35,539 nucleotides of DNA, taken from the NCBI GenBank assembly GCA_030590485.1, contig JAUUYL010000022.1, positions 1 through 35,539 of the forward strand, in the 5' to 3' direction. Origin of the DNA: Lentisphaerota bacterium. Lineage in GTDB: Bacteria > Verrucomicrobiota > Kiritimatiellia > UBA8416 > JAUUYL01. A model generated the notes under the pieces. It had not been told where the DNA came from. It did no database searches and worked only from the letters and a program-made list of their open reading frames with translations. Positions 7,460-15,308 of this stretch are shown here, one piece after another. Position 1 is the stretch's first letter, and the number at the start of each line of letters is the position of its first letter. Position numbers and translations under genes: made by a program.

Positions 7460-8674
7460 ATGCACCTTGAATACTGGGGACTAAAGAAACAGCCGTTCAA
7501 CAATGTTCCTGATCCCGAAATGTATTTTGACAGGCACCAGAGTGTTGGCACCGCCGTCAGAGAGGTGCGTTGCGCGATTGACGAAGGCGATGCAGTTCTC
7601 GCTGTAGTCATAGGCCCCGCCGGAGCGGGCAAGACAATGAGCATCAGAATCGTCCTGGATTCGATTGACAAGTCTAAATACAATATAGCATTTGTGACTA
7701 ATCCCGACATGACGGCCCCTCAGTTACTTCGCGAAATCATAGGGCAGCTTAAAGGCGAGGCGTGCGAGGAGCGGCTTAAAGATGCGCTCCTGGAGGAATT
7801 CAGCCGACTGCTCACTGAAACGAGTGATCAAGGCAAAAGAACTCTGATCTTTATTGATGAAGGCCACGTGATCAAGGCGCATAATCTTGACAACATCCAG
7901 ATGCTTACAAACATGCAGGATGACACTCAAAACCTGTTCACTATTATTCTAGCCGGTCAGCCGGAACTGGGTAAGCACCTTGAAGACCCCAAGAGAGCCA
8001 ATCTTTTTCAGCGAATTGGTGTTTATTGCCGAATAGAGGGTATAGATTCCTCTGCTACGATGCAGGATTACATAAAGCACAGGCTTGTGTGCGCGGGGAA
8101 CCCTCCGGAGAAAGAGATTTTCACCGACGGCGCAACTCAAGCCCTCTGGAAAATATCTGAGGATGGAATTCCAAGAATCATCAATAAGATCTGTAAGCTT
8201 GCCATGAAGACCGCCGAGACCAGCAAACTTGACCAGATAGATGAGAATATTATACAGGCGGTAGGTTCACGTTTCGCAAGATCATATTCCACGCCAAAAC
8301 AAGCGACACCTTCCAACATACCAGAGGTACAGTCTCTTGCTGACCACCCGTTTAAACATTTTTCTAAGGAAAACGCATCCGCAGACGATGCCACTGAGAT
8401 ACTCAAAGATAAACTAGTGCCTCAGGAAATTGCGCCAACCGATGAAGATACCGAAAAGTGCATACCGGAATTCGAGCAAACCTATCACGTGATGCATAAG
8501 CGCGAAAAGCTCTCGGGACAAGATCTCGAAGACTTGGCAAGCCGGCTTGCGACACAGCGAGTTGAAACAATGAGTCAAGTCAGCGATCCATTTGAAGCAT
8601 GGGAAACGGCAAGGGCTGATATTCTTCAGCAAATCAAAAAATCTAACATGGCGTCCACCAATAAAGAGGCATAA
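7460..8674 (+). CDS. ExeA/GspA-type AAA ATPase (second copy, with C-terminal extension)
   Basis: A 404-residue relative of the ATPase at 4708. Residues 1-270 are the ATPase core: start MHLEYWGLKKQPFNNVPDP, Walker A GPAGAGKT at 52-59, Walker B IFIDEGH with Asp133-Glu134, and AGQPELG. About 130 further residues follow. They are hydrophilic, lack a membrane segment or a recognisable peptidoglycan-binding domain, and end in a helical, charged stretch (QDLEDLASRLATQRVETM, then WETARADILQQIKK). A GGAG lies seven bases before the ATG. It is followed after two bases by the pilB-like gene, so the two are translationally close and probably work on the same machine. Divergence from the first copy, and pairing with a different partner, suggest a distinct job rather than redundancy (inference). 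Confidence 0.88.
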   Translation: MHLEYWGLKKQPFNNVPDPEMYFDRHQSVGTAVREVRCAIDEGDAVLAVVIGPAGAGKTMSIRIVLDSIDKSKYNIAFVTNPDMTAPQLLREIIGQLKGEACEERLKDALLEEFSRLLTETSDQGKRTLIFIDEGHVIKAHNLDNIQMLTNMQDDTQNLFTIILAGQPELGKHLEDPKRANLFQRIGVYCRIEGIDSSATMQDYIKHRLVCAGNPPEKEIFTDGATQALWKISEDGIPRIINKICKLAMKTAETSKLDQIDENIIQAVGSRFARSYSTPKQATPSNIPEVQSLADHPFKHFSKENASADDATEILKDKLVPQEIAPTDEDTEKCIPEFEQTYHVMHKREKLSGQDLEDLASRLATQRVETMSQVSDPFEAWETARADILQQIKKSNMASTNKEA

Positions 8675-8676
8675 TT

Positions 8677-10392
8677 ATGGCTGCAAAAAAGCATAAAAAA
8701 ACAGCAGGCAAGATATCTGACATACTTCTCAAACGGAAAATGATTGACGAACCCACCCTCTATAAGGCCGAAAAAGAGGCCAAAGAAGATGGAATGCGTC
8801 TTGAAAAGTACCTTATAGAGAAGAAACTGGTTAAAAGCGAAGAAATGACATTGGCTATCGCGGAATACCTCAAGATGCCGCCCATGTCGCTTGCACATTT
8901 CACCCCCGATCCAATGGTGCTGGAAAAAGTACCCATGAATATTATTTCAACCAGGCTTGTTGTTCCAATAGCCCGCATTGGAAAAACAATTACAATTGCT
9001 CTCGGCGACCCCTTTGATTTAATGGCAATAGACGAACTGGCCACCAGCACCGGAATGACGATTATCCCTGTAGCCGCCCCGGAGGATCAGGTGCAGGCAA
9101 TCATCACCAAGCTGACAGCGCAATCATCTGCCGGCATCAAGATGGAAGAAATAATGGGCGATGACGGTGAAGTCGAAATTATGGATGAGCAGGAAGAGGA
9201 GCAGAGTCTTGACCAGATGCTGGAAAGTGCCGAGGGCGCACCAGTCATTCGAATGGTAAACATGATGCTGGTTGAAGCTTTGCGCACAGGTGCCAGTGAT
9301 ATCCATATCGAGCCAATGGAAAAAGAAGTGAGACTCCGGTATCGTATTGACGGCAAGCTGGTTGAACGGCCCGGCCCGCCGAAAGCTGCGCAGAATGCGG
9401 TCATCTCAAGGGTCAAGATCATGTCCGACCTGGACATTGCCGAACGACGGCTCCCTCAGGATGGACGAACACACATCAAAGCGCTTGGCAAAGAAGTTGA
9501 CCTGCGTGTCAGTATTCTCCCGACCGTTCACGGAGAAAAAATAGTTATTCGTACTCTGGACAAAAGTACTCTAATGGGTGGCGTTACAGACCTCGGACTG
9601 GATTCGGTTTCCCTTAATGCATTCCAGTACGCGCTCGCCCAGCCTAACGGCATTATTCTTGTCACAGGCCCAACAGGTAGTGGCAAGACCATGACACTTT
9701 ATTCGTGCCTGCAGGACGTAAACCAGCCGGACACAAACATCATAACCTGCGAAGACCCTGTTGAGTTCCAGATTCCAGGCTTAAATCAGGTGCAGATCAA
9801 AGCTGACATAGGTCTGACATTCGGAGCGACGTTACGTTCAATATTGAGGCAGGATCCTGACGTTATTCTAGTCGGCGAGTTGCGTGATCAGGAAACGTCA
9901 CATATCGCCATTGAAGCTGCGCTGACGGGGCATTTGGTTCTGGCAACACTTCATACCAACAATGCGCCTCAGGCAATAACGCGTCTAACTGATATGGGGA
10001 TAGAGCCTTTCATGCTTGGCGCGTGTCTTGTGCTTGCGCAAGCCCAACGACTTTATCGCCGACTATGTCCTGCATGCAAAAAACCCATCACGCTGACGCC
10101 AGAAATCCTGGAAGCAAACGATATCCCTGCCGGTTATTTTGACGGAGCCAAAACTTATACCGCCGCCGGATGCCCTCGCTGCACAAGAGGATACAAGGGA
10201 CGAGGTGCCGCCATGGAGGTACTGTTGGTGACAGATAAAATCAGGGAAGCAATCTTGCGTGATGCTAACGCGATGGAGCTTGCTGAACTCGGTAAGGAAA
10301 ACGGAATGCTAACTCTTAAATATGCCGGCCTTGCGCGCGTTAAGGAAGGAACCACCAGCCTTGAAGCCGCACTTGAAGTAACGGGCGGTTAA
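8677..10392 (+). CDS. pilB: Type IV pilus / type II secretion assembly ATPase (PilB/GspE family)
   Basis: A 571-residue cytoplasmic motor that should power pilin polymerisation. The N-terminal GspE-N/MshEN-like region covers about 1-150. The ATPase core has Walker A GPTGSGKT at 331-338, an Asp box near NIITCEDPVEFQ, Walker B VILVGELRDQET and the His box ATLHTNNA. A zinc-binding set of four cysteines (464, 467, 499, 502; CPACKKP and GCPRCTRG) is in the usual place. The stretch SDIHIEPMEKEVRLRYRIDG is also diagnostic. Length and motifs match PilB/GspE. In the N-domain the RLGxxL...G pattern linked to c-di-GMP binding is not conserved (RLEKYLIEKKL). I call it pilB because pilM-N-O and a pilin are nearby, but GspE or MshE naming is also defensible. 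Confidence 0.93.
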   Translation: MAAKKHKKTAGKISDILLKRKMIDEPTLYKAEKEAKEDGMRLEKYLIEKKLVKSEEMTLAIAEYLKMPPMSLAHFTPDPMVLEKVPMNIISTRLVVPIARIGKTITIALGDPFDLMAIDELATSTGMTIIPVAAPEDQVQAIITKLTAQSSAGIKMEEIMGDDGEVEIMDEQEEEQSLDQMLESAEGAPVIRMVNMMLVEALRTGASDIHIEPMEKEVRLRYRIDGKLVERPGPPKAAQNAVISRVKIMSDLDIAERRLPQDGRTHIKALGKEVDLRVSILPTVHGEKIVIRTLDKSTLMGGVTDLGLDSVSLNAFQYALAQPNGIILVTGPTGSGKTMTLYSCLQDVNQPDTNIITCEDPVEFQIPGLNQVQIKADIGLTFGATLRSILRQDPDVILVGELRDQETSHIAIEAALTGHLVLATLHTNNAPQAITRLTDMGIEPFMLGACLVLAQAQRLYRRLCPACKKPITLTPEILEANDIPAGYFDGAKTYTAAGCPRCTRGYKGRGAAMEVLLVTDKIREAILRDANAMELAELGKENGMLTLKYAGLARVKEGTTSLEAALEVTGG

Positions 10393-10441
10393 CGCGACAA
10401 TTAATATATAGTAAATAACTGATGATACGGGGAGAAACAAC

Positions 10442-11602
10442 ATGAGTCCGATAGTAACAAGTGGCGGTTCCGCTACAGTTTCAGCATCATCGTCCACAGC
10501 AAAAGATAAAAAGAAGGCTACGCCGAAGAACATTGCGGGCAAAAGAATACCTGGTGCAAAGAAAATTGTTGGCACACTGCTCCCTGGATTTTCACGTCAG
10601 CTGTCAGCCATGCTGTCGGCAGGCATGCCCATAGTAACCTCTCTCGAGGCGCTCGAGGAACAGTGTGACAACCCGAATTTTGAGCCAGTTATTGCTCGCG
10701 TCAAAGCAAACATTGAAAATGGTGCTGCTTTTTCGGAGGCACTTCGTCAATTTCCTTCAGTATTTGATAGCCTGTACTGCAACATGGTAAAGGGCGGTGA
10801 AAGTGGTGGCCAGCTGGCTGAGACCATCGCACGTCTTGCAAGCTTTCTGGAAGCCAGCGCCAAGCTCAAACAGAAAGTCAAGTCGGCCATGATGTATCCC
10901 AGCATTGTCATGTGTATTGCATTTATTATAGCCGGCGGCATGATTGTTTTCATCGTTCCGGTTTTTGGCGAAATGTTCGCGGACTTCGGCGCTGACCTTC
11001 CCGGCCCTACTCAGGCTCTACTCGATGTAAGTAATTTCTGCACAGACAACGGCCTATTTATGATTACACTCATTAGCGGTATTATCTTTGCATTCAAAAA
11101 ATACCAAAAGTCGGCCTCAGGCGCCTTCGCACTTGACGGCTTGGCGTTAAGGATTCCGGTCTTTGGCGATCTTAACAAGAAAGTTGCCGCATCACGCTTT
11201 GCCAGAACATTTGGACAGCTTATTCGCAGTGGTGTACCTATCCTGAATGCTTTAGATATTGTTTCCGGCGCCACGGGAAATCTTGTTGCAGGAAAGATTG
11301 TCCTCCAATGCAAGGACGCAGTCGAGAAAGGTGATCCCCTCTCAAGCGCCATGATCAACCAAACGGTATTCCCCTCTATGCTTGTGAGGATGCTTCAAGC
11401 CGGAGAGAAAACAGGCAAGATTGACGAGATGATGGATAGTATTGCCGACTTTTATGACGATGAAATCGAAGCTATGCTTGATGGTCTCACATCATTGCTG
11501 GAACCATTACTCATGGTCTTCCTCGGCGTTATTATTGGTGGAATCGTAATCTGTATGTTTCTTCCTATATTCAAAGTTGGCGAGGTCGTCCAAGGAGGAT
11601 AG
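10442..11602 (+). CDS. pilC: Inner-membrane platform protein (PilC/GspF family)
   Basis: A 386-residue polytopic protein that should form the inner-membrane platform driven by the upstream ATPase. Two tandem T2SSF domains are clear: the first from FSRQLSAMLSAGMPIVTSL and the second from FARTFGQLIRSGVPILNAL. Each carries the GE-containing motif (MVKGGESGGQLAE; MLQAGEKTGKIDE). Membrane segments lie at about 157-178, 205-218 and 353-378. The first 45 residues are Ser/Thr/Lys-rich and poorly conserved in appearance. GGAG lies seven bases before the ATG. The gene follows pilB after 49 bases and belongs to the same probable operon. Typical PilC length is about 400 residues, so it is complete. Confidence 0.93.
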   Translation: MSPIVTSGGSATVSASSSTAKDKKKATPKNIAGKRIPGAKKIVGTLLPGFSRQLSAMLSAGMPIVTSLEALEEQCDNPNFEPVIARVKANIENGAAFSEALRQFPSVFDSLYCNMVKGGESGGQLAETIARLASFLEASAKLKQKVKSAMMYPSIVMCIAFIIAGGMIVFIVPVFGEMFADFGADLPGPTQALLDVSNFCTDNGLFMITLISGIIFAFKKYQKSASGAFALDGLALRIPVFGDLNKKVAASRFARTFGQLIRSGVPILNALDIVSGATGNLVAGKIVLQCKDAVEKGDPLSSAMINQTVFPSMLVRMLQAGEKTGKIDEMMDSIADFYDDEIEAMLDGLTSLLEPLLMVFLGVIIGGIVICMFLPIFKVGEVVQGG

Positions 11603-11626
11603 AGGCTTTATCAGCTTCAATTGCCT

Positions 11627-11652
11627 GGATTTCCGAATGTTTTCGGAAATCC
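11627..11652. terminator. Hairpin after pilC, possible terminator
   Basis: An 11-base perfect stem, GGATTTCCGAA (11627-11637) and TTCGGAAATCC (11642-11652), with a 4-base loop, lying 25 bases after the pilC stop. No T-run follows, so it could be a terminator, an mRNA-stabilising structure or a protein site. Confidence 0.5.
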
Positions 11653-11760
11653 GGGCCTTGTATCAGCCCACATAGCTTGCAACTCGATAACCGCAGCACT
11701 CTAACTCAATGCGTGCATAGCATTCTCGTTATTCTGCAATCAGATTTGAGAATTATTTCC

Positions 11761-11789
11761 TTTACATACCTTTTCATGAAGGATAGATT
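11761..11789 (+). promoter_or_regulatory. Candidate promoter of the sigma-54 activator gene
   Basis: TTTACA (11761-11766), a 17-base spacer and TAGATT (11784-11789): a moderate sigma-70 match 41 bases before the gene start. It is flanked by an inverted repeat, TTGAGAAT (11746-11753) and ATTCTCAA (11798-11805). Confidence 0.35.
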
Positions 11790-11829
11790 CACCTCAGATT
11801 CTCAATTATAAAAATGGACTCCGCGAAAT

Positions 11830-13200
11830 ATGGCAAAGATACTGTTAGTTGACGACGAACCGAGCATACTAAGCGTACTCAGCACTCTCCTTAAAGCCGA
11901 AGATTACGAAGTTGTTCCTGCACTTGGGGGCGAGAAAGCTCGCGATCTTCTCAATTCTGAGGAATTTGACCTCATGCTGTCCGACATCAGGATGACACCT
12001 GTCGACGGCATGGCTCTATTAAAGCTCGCAAATCAGGGGCATCCGTCAATGCCGGTCATCATGCTGACTGCCTATGGTTCTGTCGAAACAGCCATTGAGG
12101 CATTAAAGCTCGGGGCTTTTGATTATATTACCAAACCTTTTAAAGTTGATGAGCTCTTGATAACTGTCCAGCGTGCATTTGAATACAATCAGGCCATCAC
12201 GGAAAACAAAAGCCTTAAAGCACAGCTGGGAACCAGATATCATTTGGAAAATATCATTGCCGAGAGTCCGTCCATGCAAAATGTTTGCGAAATGATTAAG
12301 CGCGTTGGAGCGACTGACGCGACCATTCTCATTTATGGTGATAGCGGTACTGGCAAAGAACTTGTTGCAAAGGCAATTCACGCCAACAGCAATCGAAAAG
12401 AACAGAGATTTCTTGCGGTCAATTGCGCCGCCCTTCCAGAGGCGCTGCTGGAGTCTGAGATGTTCGGTCACGTTAAAGGTGCCTTTACTGGCGCATCTTC
12501 TGATAAGGAGGGCCTTTTTGAAGCAGCCAATGGAGGCACTATTTTGCTTGATGAGATTGGCTCCATGCCGCTTAGCATTCAGGGCAAACTGCTCCGGGTG
12601 CTTCAGGAACAAGAAGTCCGCCGAGTAGGAAGCAATAAAGATATATCCATTAACACAAGAGTGCTGGCGGCTACAAACTCCCGTCTTGAAGATATGATTG
12701 AGGACGGAACATTTCGTGAAGACCTTTACTACCGAATCAGCGTCATCCCTATCGAAATAAAACCCTTACGCGAAAGAGTCGAAGATATCCTGCCTCTCGC
12801 TTACAATGTAATCCAGAAGGAGATTCCTGAAGGCCAAACATTACCGTCTCTGGACCTTGAGGTTGCCGCTATTCTAGAAGCCTATGCCTGGCCGGGCAAT
12901 GTCCGGGAACTGGAAAATGCTATTAAACATGCGATAACTTTCGCCCAGAACAATATAATCACAAAAGACGTTCTTCCTCCCAAAATAGCGGCCACAGCCC
13001 TTCCAGAAGGAAGTAAAATCCGCACAGAGGTTGATTCTAGTGCAAAAGCCCATTCCCTCAAAGCATTTCTGCGCTCAAAAGAGAAAGAATACCTCAAACA
13101 CGTCCTGGACATGACCGACGGGAACAAGGACGAGGCCGCAAAAACACTGAAAATAAGCCTCGCAACTCTATATCGGAAGCTTCCCGAGATAGAAGAGTAA
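11830..13200 (+). CDS. NtrC-class sigma-54-dependent response regulator (PilR-like)
   Basis: A 456-residue activator of sigma-54 RNA polymerase. Receiver domain (1-120): Asp8-Asp9, phospho-acceptor Asp52 (LSDIRM), TAYGS and TKPF. AAA+ domain (about 138-370): Walker A GDSGTGKE at 170-177, the sigma-54 contact loop GAFTGA at 217-222, Walker B TILLDEIG, and WPGNVRELEN. C-terminal Fis-type helix-turn-helix in the last 40 residues (GNKDEAAKTLKISLATLYRKL). All activity motifs are intact. No good ribosome binding site is visible; ATG 11830 gives the normal receiver N-terminus. The next gene downstream is the pilin, which has a consensus sigma-54 promoter, so this is the likely PilR equivalent (inference from position). 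rpoN itself lies at the end of the window. No intact cognate kinase is adjacent. Confidence 0.93.
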   Translation: MAKILLVDDEPSILSVLSTLLKAEDYEVVPALGGEKARDLLNSEEFDLMLSDIRMTPVDGMALLKLANQGHPSMPVIMLTAYGSVETAIEALKLGAFDYITKPFKVDELLITVQRAFEYNQAITENKSLKAQLGTRYHLENIIAESPSMQNVCEMIKRVGATDATILIYGDSGTGKELVAKAIHANSNRKEQRFLAVNCAALPEALLESEMFGHVKGAFTGASSDKEGLFEAANGGTILLDEIGSMPLSIQGKLLRVLQEQEVRRVGSNKDISINTRVLAATNSRLEDMIEDGTFREDLYYRISVIPIEIKPLRERVEDILPLAYNVIQKEIPEGQTLPSLDLEVAAILEAYAWPGNVRELENAIKHAITFAQNNIITKDVLPPKIAATALPEGSKIRTEVDSSAKAHSLKAFLRSKEKEYLKHVLDMTDGNKDEAAKTLKISLATLYRKLPEIEE

Positions 13201-13267
13201 ATATTCGCATTTTCTTAATTCTGACAACACGCCCCGAGGATTCGCCTATTCATTGCTGTCATTTTTG

Positions 13268-13286
13268 CAAATGTGACACACATTTG
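13268..13286. promoter_or_regulatory. Palindrome, candidate enhancer site upstream of the pilin promoter
   Basis: CAAATGTG (13268-13275), ACA, CACATTTG (13279-13286): a perfect 8-base inverted repeat. Its centre is about 130 bases before the expected start of the sigma-54 transcript, the normal distance for an NtrC-class dimer site. Confidence 0.45.
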
Positions 13287-13380
13287 AGGCGTCCCTTAAA
13301 CGACAATTGCATCTAAATTTCCCGCTAAACCCTTTACTTTTGCCCATATTGGGTGATTAATTTCTTGCAGGCTATTGTCT

Positions 13381-13397
13381 TGGCACGGGTGTTGCTT
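13381..13397 (+). promoter_or_regulatory. Consensus sigma-54 promoter of the pilin gene
   Basis: TGGCACGGGTGTTGCTT matches the -24/-12 consensus TGGCACGNNNNTTGCW at every defined position. The GG (13382-13383) and GC (13394-13395) are separated by ten bases as required. Transcription would begin near 13407, about 58 bases before the pilin ATG. Confidence 0.85.
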
Positions 13398-13464
13398 TAT
13401 AAAGCACCGAGTGTTAGGGGTTTCAAGATGAGGCTCCGCTCAAATAACAAATGGAGGAAAGAAA

Positions 13465-13782
13465 ATGAAAAAAGGTTTTACATTAGTAGAAATCATGATT
13501 GTGGTTGCTATTATCGGTCTCTTGACTGCTATAGCTATACCTGCGTTCTTACAGTATCGTAATGATACGCGTGAAGGACTCTGCGACAACAACCTTCGCC
13601 TTATAGATCACGCTAAGGAAGTCATTGTAATCAGAGATAACCTCGCCGTTGACGCGGTAGTTCCGGCAGCCGACGTATGGGCTTACATCACCGGCGGACA
13701 GCCATTTTGCCCAGATCAGCCAACCGTCGCTTATGTAGTTGGCGTGGCAAACGTGGCAGCTTCTTGCACTTTCGCTCACTAA
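13465..13782 (+). CDS. Short type IV pilin or pseudopilin
   Basis: A 105-residue prepilin. The leader MKKG is followed by the cleavage and methylation motif FTLVE, with Glu5 of the mature protein, and a hydrophobic helix to about residue 27 (IMIVVAIIGLLTAIAIPAFL). The mature protein would be 101 residues, much shorter than typical PilA, with a reduced globular domain. Cysteines are at 40, 82 and 101; the last two bracket a short C-terminal segment (QPFCPDQPT to AASCTFAH) that could form a disulfide. A strong GGAGG lies ten bases before the ATG. The sigma-54 promoter upstream and a good terminator downstream make it a single-gene unit, as expected for an abundant major subunit. Minor-subunit status cannot be excluded. 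Confidence 0.9.
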   Translation: MKKGFTLVEIMIVVAIIGLLTAIAIPAFLQYRNDTREGLCDNNLRLIDHAKEVIVIRDNLAVDAVVPAADVWAYITGGQPFCPDQPTVAYVVGVANVAASCTFAH

Positions 13783-13800
13783 GAGTATAACTTAGAGCTT

Positions 13801-13830
13801 AAAAAGCCCCGCGGAAGCGGGGCTTTTTTT
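13801..13830. terminator. Rho-independent terminator after the pilin
   Basis: AAAAAGCCCCGC (13801-13812), loop GGAA, then GCGGGGCTTTTTTT. The 12-base stem with T-run serves the pilin; the A-run at the other side lets it also serve the convergent PAS gene. Confidence 0.93.
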
Positions 13831-13853
13831 ATCCAGAATAGGTGCTGATTCCT

Positions 13854-15005
13854 TTATATCTCGAGGATTCTGCTCTCCTCTGAATCTTCGCCAGCCGGCT
13901 TTTCAAGATATTGAGTGGTCTTATACTCATTAACAGTATTAAGCTTATACAGAATGTTACTCATAGACTCCATGGCCTCAATACTACTCTGGATCAATTC
14001 AAGCAAAGGGGATTCCTCGTCGCCAAGTTTTTTCTGAATTATACCGAGATTGCCAAGTAGTACGGTTGCCGGCTGCCCTAGATGGTGACATGCTGCGCCA
14101 AGACTTTCGAGCATGACCCTGCGTTGTTCAGCCTGCCGTTCAGCTTCCTCGGCTCGTTTCCTGTCGCTGATATCAACAAAGGAAAAGATCATACCAACCT
14201 GCTCACCATCAGAATTGAGATTACTTGCAACCGATACTTGTACTGAAAAAATTGTCCCGTCTTTTTTCTTCACAAGTATGGCTTCGACAATGTTGGGCTG
14301 TCCCTCACGGATCTGATCGAGAACGACATCAATATCTTCCCTCTTATCGCAAAGTACGTGAACATCCTTGTTAATCAATTCAGCAGGGTCATCGTATCCC
14401 CACATAGTAGCAAGCGCAGGATTAATATACTCAAATGTTGTCTGCTGGTTCGTGACAGCAATACCATCGCCAGAATTTTGTATGGCGTTATAAGTTGTTC
14501 TCAACATCTCCTCACGCTGAACACGAATGGTGATGTCTCTAATGAAGAAGCAGAGGTGCATTTCACCCAGGTTCACTTTGTTAACAGATATCTCAGCAGG
14601 GAAAAGCGTACCATCACCACGAAGGCAAGATGCCTGGATAAGCGTGTACCTGTCGTTCTCCAGGTTTTGACATAGTGTTTCGAGAAGAGATGCATCCGCC
14701 CCGGAAATGATATCCATCACCGAAAGGGATAGGAGCTCATCACGTTCATACAGCAGTTTTTCCTGCGCCCGGACGTTTACGTCTACGGTGGCTCCCTTCA
14801 TATCTGTCACCAGAGCTGCGTCATACACACTTTGAAGGAGCGCCTGATAGCGGGATTCTCCAGTAAGGGCAGACTCCGGGCATGTTGCTTTTATCTCCCT
14901 TTTAACCGGAGAAGAAACAATAACTTTTTTCTCTGCATCAACCGGTTCCGATGGCAAATCAGGAATCAGATCTATACGCATTGTCTGAGAAAGTTTTTCG
15001 TTCAA
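13854..15005 (-). CDS. PAS-PAS protein with a histidine-kinase dimerisation-like helix but no ATPase domain
   Basis: A 383-residue cytoplasmic protein without membrane segments. Two PAS domains are visible: about 50-165 (SVYDAALVTDMKGATVDVN to FFIRDITIRVQRE) and about 170-290 (IQNSGDGIAVTNQQTTFEYI to FSFVDISDRKRAEE). A coiled-coil linker leads to a DHp-like helix with His307-His308 (ACHHLGQPATVL), where HELRTP would stand in a normal kinase. Only 75 residues remain after that, predicted helical and acidic, and there is no N, G1 or G2 box. It cannot be a self-sufficient kinase. The start is TTG at 15005, supported by GAGGG eight bases upstream; ATG 14981 is the alternative. Its position between the pilin and pilM suggests a role in pilus control (inference). 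Confidence 0.83.
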   Translation of the reverse strand: MNEKLSQTMRIDLIPDLPSEPVDAEKKVIVSSPVKREIKATCPESALTGESRYQALLQSVYDAALVTDMKGATVDVNVRAQEKLLYERDELLSLSVMDIISGADASLLETLCQNLENDRYTLIQASCLRGDGTLFPAEISVNKVNLGEMHLCFFIRDITIRVQREEMLRTTYNAIQNSGDGIAVTNQQTTFEYINPALATMWGYDDPAELINKDVHVLCDKREDIDVVLDQIREGQPNIVEAILVKKKDGTIFSVQVSVASNLNSDGEQVGMIFSFVDISDRKRAEEAERQAEQRRVMLESLGAACHHLGQPATVLLGNLGIIQKKLGDEESPLLELIQSSIEAMESMSNILYKLNTVNEYKTTQYLEKPAGEDSEESRILEI

Positions 15006-15052
15006 GACTTTAGCCCTCAGGTTCGAAACATTACGCCCTATTAACAGTTGAT

Positions 15053-15082
15053 ATTATACACTATCCTCAACTTCATCAGCAA
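15053..15082 (-). promoter_or_regulatory. Candidate promoter of the PAS gene
   Basis: On the minus strand: TTGCTG (15082-15077), an 18-base spacer and a perfect TATAAT (15058-15053), 48 bases before the TTG start. Confidence 0.45.
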
Positions 15083-15258
15083 GGTTTTATCCAATAGTTT
15101 ATTCAATTACAAATCATTTTTTATCATTTATGAGAGAAACATCATTCCTGCTTAAAAAAATTTACACGCTCTTTATCTTGTGTTTTCATTTCTATCACTG
15201 ACGTTTCGTGAAAATACGCCACTCAGAAATAATGTTTTTTTGCTATTTTCTTATTGTG

Positions 15259-15275
15259 TTGCACGAAAAATGCTT
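15259..15275 (+). promoter_or_regulatory. Weak sigma-54-like element before pilM
   Basis: TTGCACGAAAAATGCTT has the right spacing and keeps the -12 GC, but it differs from consensus at two positions, including one G of the -24 GG. It would start transcription about 23 bases before pilM. A sigma-70 reading (TTGTGT, 18 bases, TAATAT) overlaps and is about as plausible. Confidence 0.3.
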
Positions 15276-15308
15276 TTAATATCCTAGTTTGGGTAAAGGG
15301 AAGAAACA

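Larger units (their letters stand above)
15006..15308. other. AT-rich divergent regulatory region before pilM
   Basis: 303 bases without a gene, notably AT-rich. It separates the PAS gene (minus) from pilM (plus) and carries a candidate promoter for each direction. I see no convincing tiny gene or RNA. Confidence 0.5.

Noticed and set aside
8677-9120. c-di-GMP-binding MshEN motif in the PilB N-domain
   Set aside because: The conserved RLG and Gly positions are replaced (for example RLEKYLIEKKL), so ligand binding cannot be claimed from the sequence.
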